Shown: positions 47,693 through 58,965 of the stretch, piece after piece
Layout: each line of letters begins with the position of its first letter
How positions within the stretch are numbered: the stretch's first letter is position 1
Assembly: GCA_029876055.1 (NCBI GenBank)
Contig: CM056880.1
Span: 1,984,001-2,048,000 of the forward strand
Source: Madurella fahalii
Lineage: Eukaryota > Ascomycota > Sordariomycetes > Sordariales
Direction: 5' to 3'
DNA length: 64,000 bases
Notes under the pieces: generated by a model
What the model saw: only the letters and a program-made list of their open reading frames with translations
Database searches by the model: none
What the model was told of the DNA's origin: nothing
Position numbers and translations under genes: made by a program

Positions 47693-48112
47693 GGGCTCCT
47701 GAGAGGACACTCTCAGCACCGGGGACTTCAGACAGTGTCCTGAATCCTAAGGCACTCTTTACGGGTAACGCCATATGGGAAACCGTTAGTAATTAAAGGC
47801 AAGTTCACCGTCAGTTTGAGGTTCCATGACGCAATTGTAAACTAGTATCCGTGTGATGGGTTTAAATTTTGAGAGCTGGATAACGGGAAAATATAAAAAA
47901 AAAATCGAATACCAAATGCGAGACACAAAAATCTGCCTTGGGCAACCCAAACGAAGTAGTCTGGCTTGGCGGGAACCAGCTGAGCAGCCCCGTAACCTAT
48001 ATCTTACGCGGTCTGCCCCCGCAGCCGCTGCGGGTTTCAGCTCGACTATTGGAAAACGACTTAGCCATGAGCAGAGCTAGCCCCATGCCACCACAACGCA
48101 CAGTTTCACAAG
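47693..48112. other. Short intergenic spacer
   Basis: 420 bp, promoter side of the HET gene. No gene is supported. Confidence 0.4.
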
Positions 48113-50623
48113 ATGCCACCCGTTGCTGCGAAGCCCTTTAGCGACCCAGAATCTGATAATCATGAACATATGCTGAGTTACTTCAGTCTACGCGATGCCA
48201 CCGCGAGCTTCTTTCTCGGCATGGCTGCCGCCGTCATCCACCACCATCTGCCAGTCAAATACATGGTCCAGCTCCTCACCATGCTCATATATCTCTACCA
48301 GGATCGGAAAGCCCGTCGCTTCGATCGCATATTGCAAAAGATTGCTGGATACGAGCATGCTAACAATGGTCAAGAGACGGCCACGGCCCTCCATTTCCAT
48401 CGGTTCGTGGTGAGTGCCGCCATGTGCCTCCCTACGGGAGTCGCCTTCACCCTGGGCTTTGTGATGGTACAGGACCGTGTCGCTCCGGTTGAAGCAGCCA
48501 GCTATCACATCCTGTTTGGGGAGTGGGACCGCCTAGCCTTCACACTTGTCTCCCTCGGGGCAGCGGCCTACCGGTCAGCCGTTGCAATGCGCAACACGCC
48601 CTGGCCCTTGCACCGCCATGAACTTCGCGAAACTCGGTTGCGACTGTCTCTCGAAACCACGATACCGAATTGGATTAGCTATCGATTCAACAACCTTATC
48701 TGGCGCCAGGTCCGGCTCCTACGCCAGAGACGGCGACGCCGGAGGGCCATGTCGGTGTTGGATGTTACCGGATGCCATAACCGTCCTCGCTATCAGTACC
48801 GTCCGCTCGCGAGCGCCAAGGGCGAGGTCCGGCTGTTGACGCTGCATGCAAGCACCAACGGCGAGATCCACTGCGACATCATCCACGACTCGATCTACGC
48901 TCCCAGCCGGGCATACGAGGCTGTTTCCTACCGGTGGGGCAACCCCGAGACTTCGCATACCCTTCTCATCGGGGACGACGATACGGCTACGACACTTCCG
49001 ATACCAGAGAGCGTGCATCAGGTCCTGACGGCTTTGTGCCCCACACAAGGCTCGCGATATCTCTGGGTCGACTGGATCTGCATCGATCAGAGCCGGCCGC
49101 AGGAAAAGGCCACGCAGATCCCGCTGATGAGATCCGTCTTCAGGAAGGCGAATAGAGTGATTGCCTATCTCGGCCAGCCCGAGTCTCAGGACGCTGGGCT
49201 CGCGAGCGCCTTTATGCACAGGGCTGTATGGCAAGCCCAGGAGTATCTCGATTCTCTCGAGACTTGGGAAGGAGACTTTCGAGATCACTTCGCCCGGCAC
49301 AACCACGCGATTCCCTTTTCCGGTGACCAAAAGGGATGGCGGGCCTTTGAACGGCTCGTGGGGCTGGACTATTGGCGGCGTATGTGGATCATCCAGGAGG
49401 TGACGGTGGCCAGGAAACTGCATCTTGTCTACGGAGAGGCGCATTTCCCCTGGACGTCCCTGGATCTCTTCGATACCTACTTTCCGCGGTGGAGATCCAG
49501 GATGCGGCAGTTTCAAGACACCGACCGCACGCGGCACGACGGCGAGTCCAATTTTGAGGGCATGTTCCGGCTACGAAGAGAATTCCGCGACAGCCAAGCC
49601 GAGCCCCGCTGGTCACTCGCGCAGCTCCTGGCTGACCTGCGGTGCTACGAGGCGTCCGACAAGCGCGACAAGGTGAACGCGCTTGTTGGCATCTCGACCA
49701 GCCGCTTTGTCCCGGCTCTCATGCCTGCCGAGGAGAGGTCCGTGGCCGACACCTTCGTCAACGCCGCCCGGGTAGCATTGCTCGACGGCGGCTATGAGAT
49801 TCTGAGCATCGCGGGGCTCACCCATCCAAGGAACCCCGAGCTGGGCCTCCCCTCGTGGGTCCCCGACCTGACGAGCCCCCCACGCCATGCTTCGAATCAT
49901 CACTACCAACGAGGTTACCGAGCAGGCGGCCATCCAAGGCCGTCACCCCATCGAGCCGCCTTCCCCAATAAGCATCATGTCGAGCTGCTAGGCCACCGGA
50001 TCGGCGCTGTCAAAGCGCTAGCGAGCGAGTTCCCGACAGTCCCCGAACCCCCCGAGACGGCGGGCGACCGGGTGTGGAGAGCTGCCGACAGTCTGCTCAC
50101 CCGCTTTCTCGGATACAGCTCCGAAGCGAAAACGCTCTGGGAGGGACACGGCAAGAGCAGAGAACAAGACCCCCTGCCCATCTTCCGGGCGCTCGTCGAG
50201 GACTACGACGGCGATTCCTACCCGGCAAAAGACCTCCCCGTTCTCCTCCGGGAATTCACCCACCTCGTCGAGGAGGGCACCAAGCTCCTGCAGGCCGGGC
50301 ACTCGACGGCCAATCTGGAGACGTCCTTCGCCGTCCGGGCCGGCCCTCATGACGAGTTCAGAGGGCTGCGGTATCTGCATCTGGCCACGTGGGCGTTGGA
50401 TCTGCGCCTGTTTTCCGTCACGACCGGCGGCGCGGCGGCCATGGTCCCCAAGGCTACAAAGGTAGGGGATCTGCTGTGTGCGATAGCCGGTTCCCCCTTG
50501 CCGTGTGTGTTGCGGCCCGTCGAGGGCGTGGACAAATTCGTGCTGATTGGGGACGCGTATGTCGACGGGTTTATGAATGGGGAAGCTATGGCCGAGGGCG
50601 AGGAGTGGTTCTGTGTTTGTTGA
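48113..50623 (+). CDS. HET-domain protein with N-terminal membrane segments
   Basis: A single uninterrupted frame of 836 aa. The first 200 residues contain hydrophobic segments (TASFFLGMAAAVI, VQLLTMLIYLY, CLPTGVAFTLGFVMV, LAFTLVSLGAAAY) and end in a basic R-rich stretch. The HET domain starts near residue 230 (YQYRPLASAKGEVRLLTL), with YEAVSYRWG, SRYLWVDWICIDQ and the YWRRMWIIQEV motif, then a long variable C-terminus. HET proteins act in heterokaryon incompatibility and related programmed cell death or immunity, usually triggered by a partner. A membrane-linked N-terminus on a HET protein suggests location at a membrane; that part is inference. It is not part of the ETP pathway by content. 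Confidence 0.9.
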   Translation: MPPVAAKPFSDPESDNHEHMLSYFSLRDATASFFLGMAAAVIHHHLPVKYMVQLLTMLIYLYQDRKARRFDRILQKIAGYEHANNGQETATALHFHRFVVSAAMCLPTGVAFTLGFVMVQDRVAPVEAASYHILFGEWDRLAFTLVSLGAAAYRSAVAMRNTPWPLHRHELRETRLRLSLETTIPNWISYRFNNLIWRQVRLLRQRRRRRRAMSVLDVTGCHNRPRYQYRPLASAKGEVRLLTLHASTNGEIHCDIIHDSIYAPSRAYEAVSYRWGNPETSHTLLIGDDDTATTLPIPESVHQVLTALCPTQGSRYLWVDWICIDQSRPQEKATQIPLMRSVFRKANRVIAYLGQPESQDAGLASAFMHRAVWQAQEYLDSLETWEGDFRDHFARHNHAIPFSGDQKGWRAFERLVGLDYWRRMWIIQEVTVARKLHLVYGEAHFPWTSLDLFDTYFPRWRSRMRQFQDTDRTRHDGESNFEGMFRLRREFRDSQAEPRWSLAQLLADLRCYEASDKRDKVNALVGISTSRFVPALMPAEERSVADTFVNAARVALLDGGYEILSIAGLTHPRNPELGLPSWVPDLTSPPRHASNHHYQRGYRAGGHPRPSPHRAAFPNKHHVELLGHRIGAVKALASEFPTVPEPPETAGDRVWRAADSLLTRFLGYSSEAKTLWEGHGKSREQDPLPIFRALVEDYDGDSYPAKDLPVLLREFTHLVEEGTKLLQAGHSTANLETSFAVRAGPHDEFRGLRYLHLATWALDLRLFSVTTGGAAAMVPKATKVGDLLCAIAGSPLPCVLRPVEGVDKFVLIGDAYVDGFMNGEAMAEGEEWFCVC

Positions 50624-52803
50624 TCCGTGTTTTAATTACCTAGTCGGGGCAGGTGTCGGGGTTCGGCCCGGTTGGGGGATTTGATTATGATGTTGCTATG
50701 ACATGACCGTATCGCCGCCTAGTGCTGGCAATGGAATGGCACCTCTAATAAGTAACATGATGACGCCTAGCTGAGCACCATAATGGCCTAAGTAGATTAT
50801 GCCGGTGCCTGGTTGGGCGCCATGATATCACCAGCATTTCGGAATTGCCAGCGCTGGGCTATACGGTCAGGGCATGGCAATATCATGGCCAAGAACCCCC
50901 TTTATCCCGGCTAGATTGATGCCTGCTCGGCCTTAGCTATCCAGGTTACATTGGCATCAGCGCCTTTAGCCAGCGTTCCTCGAAGCACATTGAGGAGCAC
51001 TTGCATGAGAGCAAGCAATATCGGAACGGGCTGCAGGGGATGTGCTTGAACCTGAAGACGAACCGAGAAATGTCGGAAGCGAGATGTCAAGCAGGGATTG
51101 TTATTACGAGTTTAATTTTCTTGCTAAGTGTAAACTAATCCCTCTAACCATTGCTAACCGTCCCAGATCTACAGTAAAATGGCCCGAGAGGACAGTATTC
51201 TTAATGCTGGCATGGCAATTGTTTCAACTCGAGATAGTTCATCCATGAAGGCACTAGCGGTCATCACTACGATCTTCTTTACCAGGCGAATTTCTCGGGA
51301 CTCTGTTCGGCATGTCAATGTCTAATTGGCAGGCTTAGGTGAAGACGCCATGGGAGCAGGCTCGACCGCGCTCGCGCCCAGGAGACCTACCAATTCTCGA
51401 GATCCCGTACCAGTCCTCAGCAGTGTTTTTTGGGTTTATCGGCTGACAGCTGTACCATTTATATTTGGAGTCGTACGTATATAGCGTGCATGGCAGACGA
51501 AGCAGGAACGCTACTCTCGGCATGGGGAGATGAAAAGGTGATACGTACACTTGGGTCAAATTCAGCCGAAAGCAACCCAAATAATTAATATGGCCAACAT
51601 CCCTCTCACCCAGGTGGGCGTTTCTCAGTACCTCCCCGTCAGGTGTATGGGACATCTGGTCTTGATTTAGCACCTAGGTTGCATTACCCGTCGTTGCCGC
51701 TTACCTACTGTCAATTCAACTCTTTCTCCCAACCACTGCAATGGAACAGGGAGGGCGCCACCCCTAGTGATATAATTATTCCTCGAATGCAGCCAACTAC
51801 TGCAAGATACAGTTTCTCCATATTTGAAGCGTCTGGTTGTATGCTCATTCCGCAACTTGGATCTTGTTACAGTCGTCGACAGTAGCACCCGAATCCGAAA
51901 TGGGCACCATAAACTCCTTACTGTACCCTCCGTAGCGCGTATCCTTTGCTCGCCGAGATCCATAGCATCACGCACAATCCAGAGGCCAAGTTCAAACAGG
52001 TCTCGGTGTTGTCCACAACTCAGGATTGGAATGGCGACCGTGGTGGTCTTGGTTTCTGAACACCGCCGAGCAGATAGCCCGGCAAGTGAGTCGATGTTTT
52101 TTGAGACAGCGCAACACTACACCAAGACTTATTCCGCCACATTAACTGAGGATTCGGCTCCCAATGAGAGAAGAGCTCCGCAAGATTACATAAAGGTCAG
52201 TTATCTCTTCAATATAATCAGTAGTAGATCGTAAGGTAGTGTACCTAGTACTATAAGAGGGGTATTTTTGTCGTTGCCCGATTGATACCAGTATTCTGAG
52301 GAAGGGGGGTGGACAGACATCACGTGTTGATAAGATATGTAGATTAGATAGTCACCTGAGGAAGAATCGCTCTGCGATCCGTGCGCTCTCCCCAATTCAC
52401 TGAGGGGCAATTCTTCAACACCACTATTCTCACATCACCAACATTTCTACTACTTGCTTGTTCTCCCCGCGTATAAGCGTATCACCGATCTTACTACTTG
52501 GAAGTGACAAGAGCTAGCGTGATAGCCCCTGGCAAGGTGCTACAATAAACTTGGGGGGTTATGCTGAGGTCTACCAACTTACCAAGACAAACACGGTGCC
52601 ATGGAATACCTGAAGCTGGGCAGTGCGAGGAAGTCACAGCAACTTTACGTATTGATGCAGAATGCCCTCTTTTCTGGCGAAGTAAATCCCAAATCCCCAC
52701 AAGAAGGTCAATAATACAACAATAAAGTCTGTGACCTAAGCGGTTCTTCCAATCCCCCCCCCCCCCCCCCTTCCTCCTTTTTAATTTTTTTTTTTATTTT
52801 TAA

Positions 52804-52834
<31 letters not shown>

Positions 52835-53006
52835 ATTTTCTCTGCACCGACCGAAACATTCTCTCTACGGAACTAGTTTGTATTCCGCAGCTCCACATCC
52901 TAACGCCTCGTTGCTGTCTTCCACAATGCTTCCTTGCCCTGACAAGAGTCGAATCGCTCGATTCTCATGTTCTGTTCAAAATCTTTTTCCAGTCTTTTTC
53001 GAGGAG
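50624..53006. other. Intergenic with homopolymer tracts
   Basis: 2.4 kb, A/T-rich, no supported gene. A C17 run (52754-52770) is followed by T-rich sequence and a T26 run (52804-52829), close to the 3' end of the next minus-strand gene. Confidence 0.5.
52754..52829. repeat. C17 and T26 homopolymer tract
   Basis: Adjoining C- and T-runs on the plus strand. On the minus strand this is an A-rich then G-rich tract beyond the 3' end of the gene at 53007. Confidence 0.85.
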
Positions 53007-54698
53007 TCACTCTTCCAAGGGAGGCTGGCCACGGAAGAACTCCCTTCTACGTTTCCTTGTCAGGGACACCCGCTCTTCTGCTGTCTGCCGTTCATGAACC
53101 AGACGCCTAAAAACCGGAGCGTTTGCGGGCAATGTATACTCAATGGTGCCGAATAGGAGCCCTAGGATGGCGTCCCCTCCCGGAAGACTATGGATGTAGT
53201 TTGGCCACGATGCGGCCCATCTCGGAGAGAAAGCGTCGGCAATGGCGGAAGCGAATGAAGGTGCAGGTGATGAGAATGAAATGGCGGGCTCGCGCCAACC
53301 ACCGTCCCGCAGCTGTGATAACCGTAAGTTTATCTTGGTTATATCTCGCCCAATCCAGGCGAGCTCCCAAGCAGCGGCATCAACCTGACTGTGAATTATC
53401 CGTCGCCGCGGTATGTCAACCAGCCGTATCTCGTGAAGTAACTCCTTTGCCTCGTTCAGCACCTTAAGCTTCCGTTCTTCCTCCCAACGCTCCTCCCAAC
53501 CACACTCCTCCCCAACACGCTCGCCAGTGGCTTTGAGCTGCCGTGATTCCAGTTCCAAGAAGTGCTCCAACCTGAGTGATATCAGGTGCTCCTCGATGGT
53601 CCGTACATTGTCCAACTGCCGATGCAGTTCGGTAACACGGGCTGCGATTTTGTCGTGATATGGATGCCACTTGGCCACATGCCACCCAAGAGCCGTGTAG
53701 ATACCCTCATTGTGCTTCTTGGCACGTTCCCAGGCGGCCTTTCTCCCTGCAGGTGATGCATTGTCGCTGCCGTCGTCATGAGTCTCTTCGTCGAACTCGC
53801 CCGCCCGCTCCGCCCAATAACGCTCTTCTTCCTCCGCGGCCTGCTGCCGATCGACTTTTTCGAGTATAACCATGATGAAGTACAGAACTATTCTATACTC
53901 CTCCACCCAGATTGTGTTAAGGTGGAGTTCTATCCCGTCCATGGTGTCGTAGAGGAGCTCAGTAGCGCTCATATATTCATTGCAGAGCGTTTTCGATCCC
54001 TGGATCGCCGCAGCGGGATCGCTCCCCGGGGCGGGGGAGAGCTCTGAAAACTCCTCGACAAGTCTGAACAACTGTTCCGCATTCATAGAGTAGTCCCGCA
54101 AGGCATCGGACGACATGAAGTCGGGCAACCATGTGTGCGATACCGGCTCGATGAGAGGCAGCAGCGCCTCGGCGTATTGAAGTGGTAAACCAGCGATAGC
54201 GTCCACATGATCGGCAAGCGACCGCCGTACTGGCTCGGGCGTACCGAGAAGCGTTTCCAACCTTTCCCAGATTCCCCCGTCGGGGGAGGCACAATAGACT
54301 CGGTCAACTCGAGCAAGAATGATGGTGCAGACGGCGCAAGCGACAATTGCCACCCAGGTAACCTTCATGGCAGCCCTTCCCATGGGTAGAAGCCAGGTGT
54401 AAATCCATTTCCACACCAATAGCAGTGGTTGAAGTGACTCTTGCTGACGCGGTGACGAGCCGTGTTGTAGCCACGGGAAGCGAGAACGCCGAGTGGGATG
54501 GGAATGATCATCGTTGGCAATAGACCGCGGTTGCGTGTCGGCCGATTCCGACCGTGGGCTAAGGACGTGACTGGGAGTGGGAGCCGGTGGCAGCGGAGAG
54601 ACATCGCGGTGTAGCATCTGGGGGCGAGGTGTCTGGCCCAGCGCTGAGTCCCGTCGCCTCTGCCTCTGCCTCCGCTTAACTGCTGCGGCCTCGTCCAT
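53007..54698 (-). CDS. Membrane protein with coiled-coil region, function unknown
   Basis: One frame of 563 aa starting at 54698. The first 90 residues are basic and Ser/Pro-rich. One strong membrane segment follows (VTWVAIVACAVCTIILARV), and a second weaker one lies near the middle (YRIVLYFIMVILEK). The region after it is long, charged and heptad-like (RQQAAEEEERYWAERAGEF and on), consistent with coiled coil. I do not recognise the family. The next gene on the same strand (55536-57089) has the same plan of membrane segment plus helical charged domain, so the two may be distant paralogues or partners. Confidence 0.75.
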   Translation of the reverse strand: MDEAAAVKRRQRQRRRDSALGQTPRPQMLHRDVSPLPPAPTPSHVLSPRSESADTQPRSIANDDHSHPTRRSRFPWLQHGSSPRQQESLQPLLLVWKWIYTWLLPMGRAAMKVTWVAIVACAVCTIILARVDRVYCASPDGGIWERLETLLGTPEPVRRSLADHVDAIAGLPLQYAEALLPLIEPVSHTWLPDFMSSDALRDYSMNAEQLFRLVEEFSELSPAPGSDPAAAIQGSKTLCNEYMSATELLYDTMDGIELHLNTIWVEEYRIVLYFIMVILEKVDRQQAAEEEERYWAERAGEFDEETHDDGSDNASPAGRKAAWERAKKHNEGIYTALGWHVAKWHPYHDKIAARVTELHRQLDNVRTIEEHLISLRLEHFLELESRQLKATGERVGEECGWEERWEEERKLKVLNEAKELLHEIRLVDIPRRRIIHSQVDAAAWELAWIGRDITKINLRLSQLRDGGWREPAISFSSPAPSFASAIADAFSPRWAASWPNYIHSLPGGDAILGLLFGTIEYTLPANAPVFRRLVHERQTAEERVSLTRKRRREFFRGQPPLEE

Positions 54699-55535
54699 GC
54701 CGCGAGAGTAGGTAGATACGAGGCAATCGAGCACGAAAGTTTTGCGGTAGGCTCACGGAAGGGATGGTTGGGGGGGGGGGATGGTAGGAATGTTTTACAA
54801 AGAACATGGTAACCGGTGCTTGGGATAACGAATCAACAATCCACGCGGCCGATGTGGTGGGAAAAGGAAGAAGCTCTCCCTGGGCTCTGCGAGAGCAGGC
54901 CGGACTGCATCATGGATGCTTTGTCCCGTCGACAAGAGTGGGGATGTGGCGCTGCAAACACTTCTTTCAGCACGGCAGCTTTTTGGCGGGCACCGGCGGG
55001 ACACCTCAGCAGCCAGCCTGGGCCCTGGCATGCTGGCATGCCATGTTACCGCGCGTCGCAAACCGAAGGCTCACTTTAGAGACATGCGCAGAGCCGAAGT
55101 TTGGAATCGTACTAGTTACCTGGGTAATTACCTTAATACTGTTACCATGACAGTCTCAAAGCTACCCTGAGGCAACGAGTTCTGGTTACTAGCTACATGT
55201 ACTGTACCTAGAAGCGATTCCGGATGGGCTACCAGTAGGTAAAATTACATTGGCAAAGAAGCAAGGGTTAAGGGGTATTGGGGAAGAAGGAAACTCAGGT
55301 AATTAGCGAGTAAATTCTTCAGATATTCCACACAAACAGCCACACTTTCGCAAACGCCAACGCCAAGGGAGCCGCCCACTGGCTGCAAAGCCTACCTTAC
55401 ACACGGCGGGGTACCGAGGTATTGTACCTTTACCGTAAATACCTTCCCTAAGGTACCTTACCTGGCCGGCTGACCATTCCTGATGGCCCAGGCAGTCGCC
55501 CTCTCATCTTGTCGCCTCGACTCGTTTGCACACAA
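54699..55535. other. Intergenic spacer
   Basis: About 840 bp between the two minus-strand membrane genes. It contains a G-run near 54771-54780 and TACC/GGTA-type short repeats near 55420-55460. No gene is supported. Confidence 0.4.
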
Positions 55536-57089
55536 TTACCTTACGTCTTCTTTTTCGTCCGCACCGTAAGTAACCCTCAAGCTCTTCAGGTAAGTTGCTG
55601 CGGCGACTGCCAGCTCTCTTTCCCACCCCCTCACATCGCCCTCGCTCGGTGGCCTAAGCATCTCTGCTCTTGCCCGACCGCTGACATCTCCAGCTTGGTT
55701 CTTCATTATCCGCAGGCTTTTGATTTCCCCGTGCACCTGCTTCATGAGTCTCCCGGTTGTGCCACGGGACTGCTCGGCGCCGTGGCAGGAGACGGCGGCG
55801 TTGGACGCACATTGCTGCGCCAGCCGCTCACCTTGTTGCGCAGCGCTCAGCCTACCGACGAGTGCCGCAACGGCGGATTTTCTTTCCGTGGCCTCTTCTT
55901 CATTCTGGGTGCCGCGCCGCCACAGCAAAGAACTCAACATGCTTGGTTTCCCCGAGGGGTGGATGTTGCGGACCTCGGCCTCCAGCTCCAGTAGGTTATT
56001 CTGCGCCAAAGCCCTCCAACTGTCTGCGTCCTTTTCTAGCGCACATGCCTTTTCCATGACCACTCCTAATATGCCGCCTTGTTCCGTTCCGTCATCGCTG
56101 GGTCCCGATTGCGTCTGCGCCCGGCCTTTCCAGGCCAGTAGGATCTTGCGAAGTGCTCTTCGTCGCTCGATTTCGACAGTGGCGTACTGCTTTAGCCGGT
56201 CGGCACGATCCGCCACGGTGCCGGCGGGCGATACAAACGCCCCCAGCCGCAAAAATAGTGGGCTGCAGGCTATGGCATCGAGCGCCTTGGCGGTGATAGA
56301 ACGCGGGAACGGTGGCGATGACGGGAGTCGAGGGGCGGCGGGAAACTGCTGGAGGTTGCAAAGGAAGTCTCGCACCTCGTCTTGTATGCGGCCAAGGTCG
56401 TAGAAATGAGCTACCACGGCGTCGTCGAGCGCTTGCGTGGCTAAGTGCAGAGCGTGCCAGTCAACCACGGTATTCTCGGATTTCCCATGGCTAACTTGAT
56501 AGATTGACTTGGCTCGCTTATAGACTGGCACCAGAAGGTCGGCGAAGAGCTGGGGCTCCCTAAGAACCAATCGAGGAGGTACTTTACACTCGACTGTTCG
56601 GTTGCCGCTAGAGCTGCCCAGCACCAAACGTCCATTTGCCCACCAGCATGCGTGACCTCCGTACGGCGCCAGCTGCGAGTGAATAAAGAGAAGCATTAAC
56701 AGAGCGGCGAGGGCCATGACAATGATGACTACCCCGCGGAATAAGTACCGGCCGGTGATTCTGAGAAAGAGCCAGACTCTGTCTCTGAGGACGGGCCAGG
56801 CTCTGTCTTCGAGGTAGAGCAAGAGGAAGGGCCAGACTATGTCTCTGAGGGAGGGCCAGACTCTGTCTCTGAGGACGGGCCAAACCACGACTATGAACAA
56901 GGGCCAGGCTGTGTCCCTGATGAAGGGCCAGACTGTGTCCCTGAGGAAGGGCCAGTCGAGGTCATCCAAATATGTCCGGGCAGACTCGGGCAGGTAGGGT
57001 CGTATTGTTTCCCGCAAGGAGTCCCATGATGACTCCAGCAGGCGGGACCATGGTGGTCCTGCTTTCCCCGGGATCTCGGTTTCTGCCAT
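55536..57089 (-). CDS. Octapeptide-repeat membrane protein, function unknown
   Basis: One frame of 517 aa. From about residue 45 to 110 an eight-residue unit close to W-P-x-L-R-D-x-V is repeated about eight times (WPFLRDTV, WPFIRDTA, WPVLRDRV, WPSLRDIV and variants), some units being hydrophobic. A membrane helix (VVIIVMALAALLMLLFIHS) follows. The C-terminal 370 residues are helical and charged. No family is recognised. The repeat could form an amphipathic helix or a beta-type stack lying on the membrane, with Trp at the interface. Gene order with the preceding minus-strand membrane gene suggests related function. Confidence 0.78.
   Translation of the reverse strand: MAETEIPGKAGPPWSRLLESSWDSLRETIRPYLPESARTYLDDLDWPFLRDTVWPFIRDTAWPLFIVVVWPVLRDRVWPSLRDIVWPFLLLYLEDRAWPVLRDRVWLFLRITGRYLFRGVVIIVMALAALLMLLFIHSQLAPYGGHACWWANGRLVLGSSSGNRTVECKVPPRLVLREPQLFADLLVPVYKRAKSIYQVSHGKSENTVVDWHALHLATQALDDAVVAHFYDLGRIQDEVRDFLCNLQQFPAAPRLPSSPPFPRSITAKALDAIACSPLFLRLGAFVSPAGTVADRADRLKQYATVEIERRRALRKILLAWKGRAQTQSGPSDDGTEQGGILGVVMEKACALEKDADSWRALAQNNLLELEAEVRNIHPSGKPSMLSSLLWRRGTQNEEEATERKSAVAALVGRLSAAQQGERLAQQCASNAAVSCHGAEQSRGTTGRLMKQVHGEIKSLRIMKNQAGDVSGRARAEMLRPPSEGDVRGWERELAVAAATYLKSLRVTYGADEKEDVR
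56735..56965 (-). repeat. 24-bp tandem repeats encoding WPxLRDxV
   Basis: Related 24-nt units in frame within the membrane-protein gene, visible on the plus strand as repeated GGGCCAGACT-type blocks. They have diverged at third positions, so the protein repeat appears to be under selection. Confidence 0.75.
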
Positions 57090-57748
57090 GAGCTCGCGAA
57101 ATCAGGTCGTCGGTTGGCGTGTATCGCCGGGAGATTGTGCAGTTAAGGCTTTCCTGTCATTACCGCACTCCCGGGTGCTCTGTCCACTTTGGATGCACGG
57201 ATCGACCGCTGTTTGCAAACGACCGGTCGGGTAAGATGCTTGCAGATGTTGCGTGGTTTTCTCCTCGCCGGGTCAACGAGGCAAGTCCACGGTCTGGTGT
57301 GGGAGCCGAAGTTGGTACAATCATCATTTCTGGCGGACGGGACCCGGCGGATTTTGATGGATATGTTTGCGGTGGGATTGACCTAGGAAGCAAAGATTGA
57401 GCTTTGGTGGAGATTACGGCTGAGATGCCGTCAACGCCCGACATGTCTTGAACCGTTTGATCCTTCAGGGGTTATTGACCTCAGCGCTTCCGTTTTCTTT
57501 GTTCACCTTCCGGTCCATGCCCTTCCATCATTAGCTTTCTCCACTAGCCAGTCACACCGGACGATGACCGTTAGCCAGCCAATCTTGGGAACTCGTATTC
57601 GTTGGAGCCTGGCCTGTGGTTGTGCGTCTTGTTTCAATCCCATAGACATGTCCATCATTCTCCTCCTCTCCTCTTCGCTCTCAAGCTAGCCAACTAGATC
57701 TGTCCAAAATCTTTGGTCGTCTGAAAGTGCCGCCTTTAGTTGTCAACT
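57090..57748. promoter_or_regulatory. Divergent promoter region
   Basis: 659 bp between the octapeptide-repeat gene and the small membrane protein. No gene or striking motif seen. Confidence 0.35.
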
Positions 57749-58495
57749 ATGTGGACTGTCGTAGCCTTGATAATGTTCGGCGCTATCTCAATATTGCTAG
57801 TCCCGCCAGAATTTGGAGACACGATCAATCCGAAATCCAAGGGGCCTTCATTCTTCAACCTTGAGGACTCCAGTAAGTGCCTTGTCTTTTTCGAAGCTAA
57901 AGTCCAGCGCGTCGTGGAAGGGGAATAGAGTCCCAAGGGTGAGAGCGTGAAGAAGTCAAGGTTGTGGGAAACGGGAAAAAGGCTGTAAGCATGACAGCAG
58001 CTAACCATTGCCAACTCAGAGACTGTCCGTCACATCTGCATCATTTACAATCACCTCCTTGCGAACGGTGCCACATCCCATATTCCCACCTTCTACGATT
58101 ACCTCGGTCTTTCATACGCAGAGCTTGAGGGCCAGCGCGACGAGAACGTGCGTCGGGAGGTGTGGAAAGCAATTGAGCGAGAAATCGGCCCCATCGTTGT
58201 CAGTTGGCAGAGACAGACGGATGCCGCCGAGGGCGGCGACGAAGCACTCATGGCCGAAGGTTCTGATACCTCTTACGAGCATCTCCATGAGGATCTGCCT
58301 CCTCCGAGAGTGGGAATGCTTTCGGACGATGACATCAAGAGAGCGGTTGCTGAGGTGCTCCTCCGAGACAACATGCGCGGCGTGTATAACAAGTTCATGA
58401 TGGCTCAAAACGTAGCTATCGACGATCGAAAACGGTTCCTTGAGACGTGGTGTTATGAGGGATGGGGTGATCAACCTGTTGTGGAGGGAGAGTGA
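57749..58495 (+). CDS. Small N-terminally anchored protein, unknown (2 exons)
   Basis: Exons 57749-57872 and 58020-58495 give 199 aa. The GTAAGT donor and CAACTCAG acceptor join the frame at a Lys codon. An N-terminal hydrophobic segment (VVALIMFGAISILLV) looks like a signal anchor, followed by a soluble acidic-basic domain containing IYNHLLANG, FYDYLGLSYAELEGQRDENV and a C-terminal FLETWCYEGWGDQP. I recognise no family. The spliced frame with good signals and biased codons argues for a real gene. Confidence 0.6.
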
Positions 58496-58965
58496 TGCAA
58501 GTCGGGGATGGCAGGATCCCTGGGTTGCTTTGGCAAGGACTTGACGACTTGCAGCCCGGCAGGCGCTGGTAATTACATATTGTATTTAAGATGGGTTCCT
58601 GCTGAAGCGTCTCAGAAAGCAGGCATGCCGTGCAAGCCAGAGCTCCCCTCGAGTGTCGTCTCGATGGACCTAGACATCGCCGTCCGGCAAACGTGTCCAT
58701 CCGAGTTTGTATATCCATAATCGCTATATCGTTACATTCGAAACCTGACCGTGACCAACGCCCATCCGAACAAAAAAAAAAAAAAAAAGAAGAGAAAACT
58801 AATAATAACAGGTCTCTGGCCTCGGGGAAAGGGGGGATTCGCTGCCACCACGTCGCCGTCCTTGACATCTATGCCCCGGCGCGTCGTCATGTGTCGCCGC
58901 TGCTGATAGGAACATCCCGACGAAAGATAATAAAAAAACTCATCACCACCTTTTCCCCCGCCAGG
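58496..58965. other. Convergent spacer with poly-A
   Basis: 470 bp holding an A17 run (58772-58788). No gene is supported. Confidence 0.4.
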
